This document shows, one piece after another, positions 1 through 11,805 of a stretch of 64,000 bases of DNA (position 1 is its first letter; every line of letters starts with the position of its first letter). The stretch is taken from the NCBI GenBank assembly GCA_021229015.1, contig CM037788.1, positions 40,404,049-40,468,048 of the forward strand, written 5' to 3'. Source of the DNA: Solen grandis. Lineage: Eukaryota; Mollusca; Bivalvia; Adapedonta; Solenidae. The translations under genes were made by a program, and so were the position numbers. The notes beneath the pieces are model-generated. The model did not search any database. It was given only the letters and a program-made list of their open reading frames with translations, and was not told where the DNA came from.

Positions 1-60
1 CCACCTCTGCTCTCGGTACAGCATCCATCTCCATTACACCTGAAATAGACAATCCAGCTT

Positions 61-655
61 CTTGGGATACATGTACATATTGGGTCATGTACATAGTGTG
101 AAGTGTACATATTGGCCATGTACATCTTGGGTTATGTACATCTCTGGTTATGTACATATTGCATCATGTAACTATTGAATGTACATATTTGGCCATGTAC
201 ATCTTGGGTTATGTACATATTGCATCATGTAACAATTGGGTCATGTACATAGCATGTAGTGTACATATTTGGCCGTAGTGTACATATTTGGCCATGTACA
301 TCTTGGGTTATGTACATCCTACAATTTTGATCACATTTACTATGGGTCATGTAAATATTTGGTCACATACATCTTAAGTCACATTCATTTTGTGTCACAT
401 ATAATTTGGGTCATGTATATCTTTGGTCACATTCATTTTGGATCACATGCAATATGGGTTATGTACATCTTTGGTCACACTCATATTGTGTCATGTACAA
501 TTTGGGGCCAAGTAAAATTTGGGTTAGGTACATATTTGGTCACATACCTACATTTTGGATAATGTACAATTTGCATCAGTATATATTTGATCACAAACAT
601 CTCGAGTCTCATTCATTTTTGGTGATATACAATTTGGGTCATGTACATATAAGAA
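61..655. repeat. Degenerate tandem repeat, ATGTACAT(A/C)TTGGGT type
   Basis: Variants of 'ggtcatgtacatattt' and 'catcttgggttatgtaca' recur about every 17-35 bases. The right edge passes into a GA-rich purine tract (655-800) next to PI3-kinase exon 4. The 97- and 110-codon open frames here are translations of the repeat. Confidence 0.8.
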
Positions 656-809
656 AGACAGGGGAAGTCAGAGAGAAAGAGACAGATGTACAGACAGAGA
701 TAAACAAAGAAAGAGAGAGAGAGAGAAAGAAAAAATAAAGTCGACTAGAAAAAGAGAAAGATAGACTGAGATAAACAGAGAGACAGAAATAGAGATAAAT
801 CAGCAGTAC

Positions 810-945
810 TTTTATTGCCCAGCAGGTTAGTGATCTGTCTGTCTATTGTTTTTGTCTCTCCTTCATCCTGCCTCTCCAACAAACGCATGTACCTCGCCAT
901 GGGGCGGATCTCGCTGAGTCGTAAACTCTCATCATTGGCCTCCTC
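810..945 (-). CDS. PIK3CB-like: p110 PI3-kinase exon 4, end of adaptor-binding domain and linker
   Basis: The acceptor is tttttttgcag|GAG at 945. The frame reads EEANDESLRLSEIRPMARYM, then RLLERQDEGETKTIDRQITN and LLGNK. This matches the p110 segment E[DE]E[ST]RRLCD[VL]RPF.P.L.L......E..[LI]...I...IG that closes the adaptor-binding domain and leads to the Ras-binding domain. The usual RRLCDVRPF is LRLSEIRPM here, so the Cys is lost while Arg-Pro is kept. The 3' boundary is the weak point: AAAA|GTACTG at 810/809 gives a phase-1 junction, and the open frame runs on into a CT-rich intron-like tail to 745. The remaining exons (Ras-binding, C2, helical and kinase domains) lie beyond the left edge. 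Confidence 0.8.
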
Positions 946-1719
946 CTGCAAAAAAACAACACTACCACCATCAGCTATTGTGTAAATTTATACTGTGAAT
1001 AAACCCCTTCTATTCTTTTTACAGAAAGTGCACAAAGTGCTATTGACCTTTACAGGCATTGTTTACATCATTATTGTATTCTGCTTGGACTGGGACAAAT
1101 TGTTCACAGCATTACTGTATTCTGATTGGATAAGAACACTGGCCTTCATCCAATTGTGTGGTGAATGGTTGCACATGAGATTTCTCTATTATAAATCACT
1201 CTGCAAATATTTTCCCGAAAAACTTATTTCAATGAAATGTTTTCATTCATGTACAAATATAAATTTCTCAGGCATTAATTTCACCCTTCATCATGTTGGT
1301 AGAAAATGAGAACAATCAACACCTTACTTTACTAAAACATATTTTGATTTCTTTGTAAACAGATCAGGCTTCGATCCAACAGCTGCAGGGAGGAGCTGGC
1401 TGATTAGGGGTTCCTCTGTTTTCTAATACAACAAGAACTATCATTGAAGATGATGAACACCCCCAGATACAGCTTTGTCACAGTTACTGTTACCATGTCA
1501 GACAGTCAGAATCTAGGCCAGGTATTTATCAGTCTTGTAAATTTTTTTCAAACATTGAGCAAAGATAGCAGAGAAATAGGGTGGACAAATCTCCTCTACA
1601 GAGACCAACCAGCCAACTGAAAGACAGATGTAAGTGACTCCGATATGATAATATTAATGTATCTAAGATTAAATTGATATTCATTAAGTGATTCAATTGT
1701 TATGTAAAGGAATACCCAG

Positions 1720-2025
1720 ATAGCAAGGGTATATGGGACCCATATGGGCTGTATCTGGGTATGCCTATATGGGCTAAACTATGTGGGACCCATGTGGGTC
1801 CCATATATAGAGTTTTTCGCCAATACGGGACCCATGTGGGCTGTATCTGATTATGCCTATATGGGTTCAACTATGTGGGACCCACATGGGTCCCATATAT
1901 ATATAGTTTTTCCCTATAAGGGATATATATGGGCTGTATCTGTGTATTTTCGGCCCACATGGTGTATCTGGGTATGCTATTGGGTTCGACTATGTGGGAC
2001 CCATTGGGTCCCAATATAGAGTTTT
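1720..2025. repeat. GGGACCCATATGGG minisatellite, block 1
   Basis: Units of about 90-110 bases built from palindromic TGGGACCCATGTGGGTCCCA and 'gggctgtatctgggtatgcc', about three copies. The core is self-complementary, so each unit can fold on itself. Confidence 0.75.
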
Positions 2026-4094
2026 GCACATGCGCACTCTACATTTCCGGTTAACCGCAATATTCAAACCAACGGTCAACAACACAACGCGATATTAACC
2101 TACTTAGCTTTTCTTCAGAGTGACGGTCAGACGAACATTATTAGCCTATTTAAAACATGAAATACGTATGTATAACATTGATTAAGATGCCTTTCTAATA
2201 ATTAAGTCTTGCTTTTTATTGAAAATCATTCTGATTATGAATAAGAAATTGGTTTGTAACGTATTTTCGTTTTGCATTATTCACTGTATTGTTAAATAAT
2301 AATGATAATGTTACGTACTATAATGGGCAATTTTCTGGTATACATTCCATATGGTATTCCTACAAGATAACAAATCCTGCAACAAATCTGTGTTTACTAT
2401 TATCATGTATTTATTTATTTCTGTATCATAAAGCACTGTTATAAATCACTTGTATTCCGATCAAAGTATGCCTTGCTATTTAAATTTGCTACAGATATAC
2501 ATGATTCACATCTCTGATATATATAACTGGATGATTCATAATGTATACGCTTTGTGTAATTGTACCTATCAGCCTGTTTATTTCAAATCTCTGGGACGTT
2601 GTGAGGAGTTTTCTGAATGGAAATGAGCTGGATGTAAACTACAACTTACATGTACTGAAGGGGATGCTGCTATTTACCAAACTGCATATCATGGTTGAAT
2701 TTTACAGTAAGTTTTGCTGCAGTAAACTTTAGCTAAGTCTTAAATGTAATGAAGTCATAGTCAATGCCTTGAAATTATTCAATTTTTATATCATTTACAA
2801 GCAAGATATGTTAAGACTAAATAGAACCAAGAGGCTTGAGCTGATAACACACACCTCCTACATTATGATTTATTTATAAAATGCATTGTTCAGTGGAACA
2901 CATATGAAAAAAATGATTCTCATCAGTTATATTTTTTAGTTTCAAGGCCAAGTTTAACAGTCCCAACTTTGTTTGGTTTTCTTTCTTACGATATGTTTTA
3001 TACCTTTTGAAGTTTCAAAACCACAGCACTGAAGACGCTGAGTAAGAGGTCTGTAAATGGCTGGCAGGTGGTACTGGACAGGGAAGGGGGAAGAAAACAG
3101 TGCAACAAAAGTCAGACAAGTCTCCAATGTAGGAATTCCAACAGGAGACACTCAAAATAAGTGGAGGGACAGATTCATAGTGAATAGTTTAGAATATAGT
3201 TTTGAATAGTTGAATATCAGTCCATTATTTTTCAGACACGTCAAACTTTGAATTAAGTATAGTATACTATTTTTTTCTTTTATTAAGCTTTAAAGGAATC
3301 TGTTCTGTAACTAACCATTTTGTGGAGATTGGACTACTAGTATGTGCGTGAGAATTGCTGATAAGATAAATCCAGATTATTTTTTCACATTGGTAAACAT
3401 GCTATGCCAACAATCTATATGTTTTATATAAATTATATTTTCACATATCTATGTATCACTTGGCTGAATAATCTGTATAATTATATTTTCACCACCCAGT
3501 TTGATATGGTTGATTTAAGTATTTTAAACAGTACTGCTGAAGTAATCCATCATTACAGTTTGCCTTTTTATTTTGAATTTCAATGTCACTTCATATTTCA
3601 AGTACTTTAAGGTTAAGAACTTAAGAGGAGACAATAGTTGTTATGTGTGTGATTGTGATGCATTTATTAGTCTAATCTTGTTATGCTAGTTATTTTCTTT
3701 TTACAATAGTATGCATTTTTGTATAATAAGTTATTGAGTTTATATGCAGTGTTAAAGATATGCAATCTTTAAGTGTTTGTTTTTGTTGCAAAAGAAATTG
3801 TCTTATGGTTTAGAAATCAAACATCACTTTTAAACTTTAAATGAAAAATATCCATTCGTATTCAAATTGTATTTGAATGAATTATGACTTTTCAATTTGT
3901 ATTTTCTCAACATGTGATTAAATTGAAGTATTAATTAAATTAAGAAGAAAAATAAAACTGTATGTTGTATTTGAGGGACCTATTTTCTGATTTTCAGTAA
4001 TATTATTGTGGAGCGACAAATTTTCAGAGGCTATTGGTACCAGTTTTCCACATATGACTGCCTATTCAGACAGTGCAGTGGTATAGAGCCATAT

Positions 4095-4290
4095 TACATG
4101 CAAATGGGGTGCAAATATGGGACCCTTAAGGGGCCCATATTGGATCTTGGTGGGCTGCCCATATGGGACCCAGGCCAAAACAGGTTGCACTTTCGACATG
4201 GGTCCCATGTGGGTAGCCCATATGGGGCCAATGTGGGAAACCATATGGGACCCATATGGGTCCCTTATATATTGCTATCTGGGTAGATGT
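4095..4290. repeat. GGGACCCATATGGG minisatellite, block 2
   Basis: The same palindromic words as the block at 1.7-2.0 kb, in a more degenerate arrangement, ending about 90 bases left of PI3-kinase exon 3. It is open in several frames on both strands because of its composition. Confidence 0.7.
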
Positions 4291-4381
4291 CCAAACCAAG
4301 ATACCATATACTATATCAGACAAAACTGTTACTATGGCAACAATAAACAAATGAAGGCTTATAAAAAATGGTTTTACTTAC

Positions 4382-4477
4382 CTTTTCTCCACCTCTGTTC
4401 AAATATTCAAAGAAGTAACAATCTTTGCCTTTTAGCTTGCTGAACAAGGGGTACTTTTTGGCACTTTCCCAGACCGT
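4382..4477 (-). CDS. PIK3CB-like: p110 PI3-kinase exon 3, middle of adaptor-binding domain
   Basis: This is a 32-codon, phase 0-0 exon with a pyrimidine-rich acceptor (ttgttgttgcag|ACG) and a perfect donor (AAG|GTAAGT). It encodes VWESAKKYPLFSKLKGKDCY, then FFEYLNRGGEK. The pattern [LV][FW]..A..YPL...L.....Y.F..[VI][NT] is the ubiquitin-like core of the p110 adaptor-binding domain. The YPLF stretch and the Y-F pair before the 'N..GGE' loop align without a gap to vertebrate p110 proteins. The usual loop residues (QTAE-type) are replaced by NRGGEK, which is plausible for an invertebrate. The exon continues the reading frame of the exon at 6007-6108; the intron between them is about 1.5 kb. Confidence 0.9.
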
Positions 4478-5548
4478 CTGCAACAACAATGGCAGCAGAC
4501 GTACAGTTTTTAACAATTAAACAAATAATAATTGACTTTAAACAAAAGAAAAGCAGTTTTTTTCCAAAATGACAACATTCATCTGTTTATGTATCTAAAG
4601 GAAATGTCATATTGAAAATTTCAAAGCTTTATTGACATCAAAAGTGATGTACATGTATCTATGTGCAGTACATGTGGAGAGGAAAATTGAGGGTGGAAAT
4701 GAAAGGGATCCTTCAAATATTCAGGATACGACTGACATGAAAAATTGAAGATTTTGTATTATTTTTACATATGTAATAATTTCATATTATAAATGAAATA
4801 TACATTCAGTATATAAAAATACATCTTTACAAGTGTTTCTCCATGGGATATTTATATAGCAAAGTTGAATTCACAACATGTTTTTCCTTTTTTCTCAACA
4901 TTGTAAATCTACAAGTACATAAGTTTCCCTTTACAAAGAAAAACCAACAGTTCAAGATAGCGAAAACAACAACTTCAAAATCCTTCCGTCTGATTGGCTA
5001 AATCCTTTTAGGAACACTGATAGTGAAGAGGGGAAGTACAAGCTGTAGTATTGCTTCAGATTATCAAGTTACAGTATACAGTGTTTACCACTTGAGCAAC
5101 AATCTACTTGAATTCTCACCCCCCTAACACACACACACACACACACTACAAAAGTTATAAACTATAATGCACTCTCATTCATATATTCCGACAACATATA
5201 CATGATTATCAGTCTTGGAGTCATTCCTTATTTTGTTCTAACCTTTTTCTGCAATAAAACAAAATTTAACTGAAAATTTATCTCCATCAATAATCTGCGG
5301 CTGACCGCGAAACATAACGATCTACTATTTCTATATTGCATTATGGTCAGCTTTTGAATTTTTTAAAACATTTATTGACTGAAAATTTACATACAAATTG
5401 AAAAATCGTTTACATAAAAATTGAAAGAGTCCCCTCATTGGACCTACATTATGAAGGAACTGAACAACATTGAACAGTATAAATCTAAATCAGCTTGCAT
5501 AAAACCTGCAGGATGATCTGGTTTTATACTGGTCATATAGGTCAAATC

Positions 5549-5974
5549 TTAAATCCTTTACCTCATGAATATTCATGTACAAATTAAGACTTCAGGATTA
5601 TTAATCTACTGATCTTAAACCCTTTCCCTCATATAGACTCATTTTGACGCACTCAATAGGTACTACATAAAGCCTGATCTGCAGAAAACCAAAGTTAAAC
5701 CTTACCAAATTTAATTACAAAATCCTCATTTCCAGACCACTGAGGAGCAGCGAACAACATAAAACCAGATCAGCCTGCGATTTACTCACAGGCTGATCTG
5801 GTTTTATGTTGTTCTCATAGGTCTTTTCATGGTTTCCTCTATGAGGGAAAGGGTTAAAACTGAGCTACAAACACACATGACCCTGATCAGGTAGCTCCTG
5901 AAAAGAACTGTCGGATATGGGCTAACTCTGTTAGCAAAGGCATGATAATATGTCTATATCAGGTGCAGGGTTAA
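5549..5974. mobile_element. TTAA-flanked MITE family C, interrupted by a family A copy
   Basis: It begins TTAA-ATCCTTTACCTCATGAAT and ends GGTGCAGGGTTAA. The internal words (tgaccctgatcagg.agctcct) match the complete family C copy at 31669-31914. A family A element (5615-5857) sits inside it at TTAA. Confidence 0.6.
5615..5857. mobile_element. TTAA-flanked MITE family A, copy 1 (nested)
   Basis: TTAA, then the CCCTTTCCCTCATA end and its inverse TATGAGGGAAAGGG before TTAA, about 242 bp. The TTAA duplication with CCC-starting ends is the signature of the piggyBac superfamily. No coding capacity; inserted in a family C copy. Confidence 0.75.
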
Positions 5975-6006
5975 TATTTTCCAACTACACAATGTCACAT
6001 ATCTAC

Positions 6007-6108
6007 CTGTTTCAGAAGATCTAACGGTCTGTTGAAGTCTACCAGTAGGTTTAGGAAGACCCCATTTGGAAGCAGGAAATCGATGGACACTTTGTCATCA
6101 TCTGTGAC
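6007..6108 (-). CDS. PIK3CB-like: p110 PI3-kinase exon 2, start of adaptor-binding domain
   Basis: This is a 34-codon, phase 0-0 exon flanked by tttatgcag|GTC and CAG|GTAGAT. The translation contains VSIDFLLPNGVFLNLLV followed by LDLLKQ at its end. This matches the first beta strands and helix of the p110 adaptor-binding domain (family pattern: [VI]DFLLP[TN]G, a hydrophobic strand, then an IKQ-type helix). In class IA PI3-kinases this ubiquitin-like fold binds the coiled coil of the p85 regulatory subunit, which stabilises the lipid kinase and holds it inactive until receptor phosphotyrosines recruit it. The DFLLP form resembles p110 beta/delta more than alpha, but the paralogue is not certain from this much sequence. 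I see no stop or frameshift. Confidence 0.88.
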
Positions 6109-6119
6109 CTGCATAAATA

Positions 6120-7660
6120 CATGTTCAAATTTATGGGTGGATAAATAAGTGGATAGACAGATTTTTAGATGGATTTTATGGATGGAAAATAAATGGACAA
6201 ATATATGGAGGTAGATGTAAGGGGAAAAAAAAGGAAAAAGGTAGCTAATTTATGGCTAGATGAACAAGGGGAAAAACAGAAATATAGGTAGATGTAAAAA
6301 TGGATAGACTAATTTATGGCTAGATGAACAAGGGGATAAACAGAAATATAGGTAGATGTAACAAGAGGGCCAAGATGGCCCTAGATCGCTCACCTGAGAA
6401 AAGTATCATTCATTGCCTGTACAAAACAGATTGCTTTAGAATTAAGATGATGAGGTGAAACAATGTTCAGGAATTTTCTGACCCCATCCACAAAAGATAT
6501 CATCATGACAAACATTCTGCCAAAGTTTGAGGATGATTGGACCAAAAATGTTGCCCTCAGCGTATAAACAAGATTTTTCTAAGATTTGACCTACTGACCT
6601 ACATTTCTATCCAGCCCCACCCATTTTCAAACTGGTTCAAGATATCATCATGACAAACAATCTGCCAAAGTTTGAGGATGATTGGACCAAAAATGTTGCC
6701 CTCAGCGTATAAACAAGATTTTTCTAAGATTTGACCTACTGACCTACATTTCTCCGCCCCCCATTTTCAAACTGGTTCAAGATATCATCATGACAAACAA
6801 TCTGACCAAGTTTGAGGAAGATTGGATCAAAATTGTGGCCTCTAGTGTGTAAACAAGATTTTTCTAAGATTTGACCTACTGACCTACTTTTTGATCCAAC
6901 CTGACCCATTTTCGAAAGGGTTCAAGATATCATCAAGACAAACATTCTGACCAAGTTTGAGGAAGATTGGATCAAAATTGTGGCCTCTAGTGTGTAAACA
7001 AGATTTTTTCTAAGATTTGACCTACTGACCTACTTTTTGATCCAACCTGACCCATTTTCGAAAGGGTTCAAGATATCATCAAGACAAACATTCTGACCAA
7101 GTTTGAGGAAGATTGGGTCAAAATTGTGGCCTCTAGTGTGTAAACATCAAATTGTTGACGGACGACGGCCGACGGACAATCAAGTCTCCCAAAAGCTCAC
7201 CCTGAGCTATGCTCAGGTGAGCTAAAAATGGATAGACTAATTTATGGATAGATGAACAAGGGGATAAACAGAAATATAGGTAGATGTAAAAATGGATAGA
7301 CTAATTTATGGATAGATGAACAAGGGGATAAACAGAAATATAGGTAGATGTAAAAATGGATAGACTAATTTATGGCTAGATGAACAAGGGGAAAAACAGA
7401 AATATAGGTAGATGTAAAAATGGATAGACTGATTTATGGCAAGATGAACAAGGGGAAAAACAGAAATATAGGTAGATGAATAAATGGATAGACTGATTAA
7501 TGGATAGATGAACTAGGGGATAAACAGATTTTAAGGGTAGTTGGACAATGAGATAGACAGATGAATCAGTGGATGAAATATTGGATAAACCAAATTGAGG
7601 GACAGATTTATGGATGGAAGATTAACAGATGGATTAGTGAAGATGATAATTACGATTCTC
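6120..7660. repeat. 64-bp tandem array split by an inserted element
   Basis: The unit begins 'aatggatagactaatttatg' and contains 'gaacaaggggataaacag' and 'ataggtagatgt'. The period measured at 7231, 7295 and 7359 is 64 bases. Clean copies lie at about 6230-6360 and 7228-7490, with diverged copies on each side. The array is broken at 6361-7226 by a GCTCACCTGAG element with no obvious target duplication. Confidence 0.85.
6361..7226 (-). mobile_element. GCTCACCTGAG element inside the 64-bp array
   Basis: It starts ACAAGAGGGCCAAGATGGCC...TCGCTCACCTGAG and ends GCTCAGGTGAGCTA. The interior has four or five diverged ~170-bp sub-repeats ('tctaagatttgacctactga', 'gacaaacattctgaccaagt'). No open frame. 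This is the commonest element in the window; I recognise it as a frequent mollusc repeat without knowing its class. Confidence 0.8.
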
Positions 7661-8375
7661 ATAATTATGCAAGCTGACTTACAAATAAAAACATAAGAAT
7701 GATTACTTGAAAACAATAGACAGGGGAGTGGCAAGGTATACAAAGTCTGACAGTAGGCTATAAATACTAAATAAAACATTTTGACATAATTTTTCAAATA
7801 AATTTCCTTTAGCACTGCAAATGACACAAAACCGCACTTCCTTGATGAAGAATGCTTTTTGGTGCATACCGATTGTATGTATCAAATTTCTTATTGCGAC
7901 ATAATGACAGGCTTTGTGTGTTTGTTTTGCTTTTTTGATCACTGGAGAAAGGCTTGAATGTATTAATGCTGGTCACATGACCAAAAATCAACACACCACA
8001 ACTGTGTGACATTGACAGATGAACTACATATATATATACAAAAGTATGCAAATACATATATAATCCATAACCAGAAAGTTCAGATCTAAGCTTTATGTGT
8101 AGAAACCAATTACTGACAACAAAACGAATGCTTCACGCATGTTAGCATTATATCAGGATGTATGTAGTATTTATTCAGCACGCGTGTGAATAAGTGTGTC
8201 TGCATATCTATATATCTGACCTTATGTAATATTTCATCCTAATCTAGGAATATTCTAAAGCTTAGTCTAAAACTGAAAACAATTCACAAAGAAACGAAAT
8301 ACCAATCCTTGAACAAAAACTATGTTAAGCACACAGATAAATAACTCTTATGAATTTTCGCCCACAGGGCGTTAT

Positions 8376-9310
8376 AAAAAATCACGTAGAATAAATAGCA
8401 GCACTATAGTTTGTTTCAAATTTGTATTATATTCATATAAGGAAAACGTGCTCTGCCCTATGGCGGCCATGTTTTTCAATGGATCAAAGTAATTTGAACA
8501 ATCCTGGTGAAGTGACCTAAGGAACATCTGTGCCAAATAACTTTGAAATCCAGCCAGTACTTTTGGCCAGGAAGATTTTTCAAATTTGTACTATATTTAT
8601 ATAAGGAAAACAGCTCTGCCCCCTGGCAGCCATATTTTTCAACGGAACAAAATAATTTGAACAATCCTGGTAGAGACTAACCCGAGGAACATCTATGCCA
8701 AATTACTTTGAAATCCAGTCAGTACTTTTAGAGGAGAAGATATCTGAAGTTTTTACTATATACAGGCTTTGCCCTCTGGCAGCCATGTTTTTCTACTGAT
8801 CAAAATAATTTGAACAATCCTGGTAGAGACTGACCCAAGGAACATCTATGCCAAATAACTTTGAAATCCAGCCAGTACTTTTAGAGGAGAAGATATTTTA
8901 TGTTTTTAGTATATACATGTACATATAAGGAAAACTGGCTCTGCCTTCTGGCTGCCATGTTTTTCTGCGGATTAAAATAATTTGAACAATCTTGGTAGAG
9001 AGTGACCCAAGGAACATCTGTGCCAAATAACTTTGAATCTTGCCAGTAGTTTTGGAGGAGAAGATTTTCAAAATGTTCATGTTTTTTCTGTCCATTGCCA
9101 TGGCAACCAGAGTTCTGCATGGAATCCAATTCATTGAACAACTATGAAAGGGCTTCACCAAAGGAACATTTCTGTGAAGTTTCTTTAAAACTGACCCAGT
9201 GGTTTAGGAGGAGATGTCATTTTAAGTTAAATGCTGACGCCGGACGCCGGATGCCTGACATTCATCGGTCACAATGGCTCACCTTGAGCAGATTGTGCTC
9301 AGGTGAGCTA
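8376..9310 (-). mobile_element. GCTCACCTGAG element, subtype with CTGGCAGCCATGTTTTTC units
   Basis: Four ~180-bp sub-repeats contain 'gcagccatgtttttc', 'aacaatcctggtagagact' and 'aggaacatctatgccaaat', followed by the terminal CTCAGGTGAGCTA at 9298-9310. The left end is degenerate and its position approximate. Confidence 0.7.
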
Positions 9311-9699
9311 AAAAAATGAAAGAAAATAAAACACAGAAAGTTTGTTGTTTTAGATTTGCTTCCACATATTCAAATGGTCTTATAAACTGTAGGGAAGAGA
9401 AATGGGGAAAGTAAGAGTGGTGATACATTTATTGTGAGCAATCCATTGAAACAAATGATGTGTTCATCTTTTTTTAATGACCGTGTTCAAGCAAGGTTAA
9501 AGCAAGTTTAAAACATCTGGTTCACTGGCATTGCTTGAAAATATGATCCTCGCCTGATATCATAATATTAAAAACTCTCTTCTTTCAGCACTTTGATTAT
9601 ATAGCTTTATATAGAATAAGGAGTCATTTGGCAATCAGAAATACCTAAAGTTCAGGAAAATTCCAGTAAACTTTTACCCATGTGTATTTGTTTGTTAAT

Positions 9700-9780
9700 G
9701 CATGTCAATTCAGAGACATGTGGCCTTATACCAAAACCAAGTCACATTATCCTGACACAGGGCCAACCAGTTCTGGATGT
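9700..9780 (-). repeat. SINE fragment (tail region)
   Basis: The words 'agacatgtggc', 'cacattatcctgacac' and 'gggccaaccagt' match the body of the SINE at 20214-20526. Confidence 0.55.
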
Positions 9781-9783
9781 GTG

Positions 9784-10535
9784 GATGTTTATGTGTCCAT
9801 TCTATGTATGTCCATATATCTATATATGTCCATATGTTTATGTAAGAATATGTGTATATATCTCTATGTATGTGTGTTTTTATGTCTATGTATGTCCATG
9901 TCTATGCAAGTGTGTCCATATGTCTGTGTGTCTACTCTATATGCATTTGCATGTGTGTCTATATATTTATGTCTATATGTAGGTATATGTCCATATGTCT
10001 ATGCATGTCGATATAAACTTGTGTGTATATATTCATACATATGTTGATATGCCTATGTTGGTGTCTCTTCACATTAAAGAAGTTGTGTCTTGATGTCTGT
10101 GTTTCCATATAAAAATATATGTGTGTGTTCATATGTCTCTCTGTGTCCATATGTCTATGTATGTGTATCTGTGTTTCCATATGTCTATGTATGTATATCT
10201 GTGTTTCCATATGTTTATGTATGTGTATCTGTGTGTCCATATGTTTATGTATGTGTATCTGTGTGTCCATATGTTTACATATGTGTATCTGTGTGTCCAT
10301 ATGTCTATGTATGTGTATCTGTGTTTCCATATGTCTATGTATGTATATCTGTGTGTCCATATGTTTATGTATGTGTATCTGTGTGTCCATATGTCTATGT
10401 ATGTATATCTGTGTGTCCATATGTTTATGTATGTGTATCTGTGTGTCCATATGTCTATGTATGTGTATCTGTGTGTCCATATATTTATGTGTGTCCATAT
10501 GTTTATGTATGTGTATCTGTGTCCATGTCTATGCA
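9784..10535. repeat. 30-bp tandem array
   Basis: From about 10125 to 10525 there are 13-14 near-identical copies of a 30-base unit containing 'tgtgtccatatgtctatg' and 'tatgtgtatc'. Variation is limited to a few positions (ttt/tct, gtg/gta). A degenerate version extends left to 9784. The period is a multiple of three and stop-free in several frames, so it gives 140-179-codon artefact frames on both strands. Confidence 0.92.
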
Positions 10536-11077
10536 TTCTTTTCAGTATAAGTGTGTTAAAATGATCAAGTGTATTCATGTTTTTCCATGTGTGTGACCAT
10601 GTGTAGTTGCATGTCTGTAAGTGTGGGCCTGTGTGAACAGGCATGTGTATGTCATTGTGTAATATCTGTCTTTGACAGTCTGTGTGTAGGCATATGTTTG
10701 TATGTGTTCATGCAAGTGTTTGGGTAAAGACGTCTTACAGTAAACTTGAAGAGACAGGTTAACATTTTACGATAATGTGAAAACTAGAGAAACTAGATGC
10801 AAATACACTCTCTTTATTCTAACCAGGAAGTAAGATGGGGAAGTGCTGAAATATATCACAATATCAACTTAATTTGATTGTTGAGTTTTTTGAGGGAAGT
10901 TCCGCAATAAAACACACAAATGAAACATAATAATATGGACGCTGCTAAAATATAATAATAATTTAGATAATCATCTAGTGTGAAATTATTATTGACATAA
11001 CGCATTATATGCAAAACTTCAACCAAAGCATTACAGTGATGCTGACGCTGATGCTCATTTGAGCAGGACAGCTGTTC

Positions 11078-11319
11078 TTAACCCTTTCCCTCATAGAGGA
11101 CACCATGAAAAGACCTATGCGAACAGCATAAAACCAGATCAGCCTGCGAGTACCTCGCAGGCAGATCAGGTTTTATGCTGTTCACTGCTCCTCAGTGGTC
11201 TGGAAATGAGGATTTTGTAATTAAATTTGGTAAGGTTTAACTGTGGTTTTCTGCAGATCAGGCTTTATGTGTTACCTATTGAGTGCGTCAAAATGAGTCT
11301 ATATGAGGGAAAGGGTTAA
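11078..11319. mobile_element. TTAA-flanked MITE family A, copy 2
   Basis: Bounded by TTAA on both sides with CCCTTTCCCTCATA ends, 242 bp, with the central hairpin 'gatcagcctgcgag/ctcgcaggctgatc' type. Same structure as the other ten copies. Confidence 0.85.
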
Positions 11320-11500
11320 ATTTATTATTTTTAAGAACAGAACAGAACCATGGCACAAAAGCACAGGAGAATGGTTATTAAATATTAGTCATTTCTATGT
11401 CAGGGCCTTGGTCAAAACAGAAAAACAATACCCTTTATCTTCTTCAGAACCAAGAGATTGTGCATGCCATAGATTTGTTTTTAGTTCGACTTTACAAAGA

Positions 11501-11742
11501 TTTACCCTTTCCCTCATATAGACACATTTTGACGCACTCAGTAGGTACCACATAAAGCCTGATCTGCAGAAAACCACAGTTAAACCTTACCAAATTTAAT
11601 TACAAAATCCTCATTTCCAGACCACTGAGGAGCAGCGAACAGCATAAAACCTGTTCAGCCTGCAAGTTACTCGCAGGCTGATCTGGTTTTATGCTGTTCG
11701 CATAGGTCTTTTCATGGTTTCCTCTATGAGGGAAAGGGTTAA
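11501..11742. mobile_element. TTAA-flanked MITE family A, copy 3
   Basis: Opposite orientation to copy 2, 180 bases away. The left flank has decayed to TTTA; the right TTAA is intact. It ends about 60 bases from the PI3-kinase start exon. Confidence 0.82.
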
Positions 11743-11805
11743 TCTTAAACCTGTGCCTAACATGCATGCAGAGGCGTTGATTGATACAAAAGAGTGTAAG
11801 CTTAC

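Larger units (their letters stand above)
946..4381 (-). other. p110 PI3-kinase intron 3
   Basis: This intron between exons 4 and 3 is bounded by matching GT/AG sites. It contains two blocks of GGGACCCATATGGG-type minisatellite (1720-2025 and the one just left of exon 3, 4095-4290), a short block (about 1446-1490) that recurs inverted at 43471-43515, and otherwise AT-rich sequence without recognisable coding potential on either strand. Confidence 0.75.
4478..6006 (-). other. p110 PI3-kinase intron 2
   Basis: This intron between exons 3 and 2 is AT-rich, with a short (AC)n run near 5130-5147. It holds a TTAA-flanked family C element (5549-5974) that is itself interrupted by a family A element (5615-5857). 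I see no other coding or RNA signal. Confidence 0.75.
6109..11805 (-). other. p110 PI3-kinase intron 1
   Basis: This intron between exon 2 and the start-codon exon is almost wholly repetitive. It holds a 64-bp tandem array with an inserted GCTCACCTGAG element, a second such element (about 8376-9310), a SINE fragment near 9700-9780, the 30-bp array at 10.1-10.5 kb and two TTAA-flanked family A elements (11078-11319, 11501-11742). No coding exon is recognisable between them. Confidence 0.7.

Noticed and set aside
9959..10644. Open frames of 140-179 codons on both strands
   Set aside because: They are translations of the 30-bp tandem array with no start context, splice support or homology.
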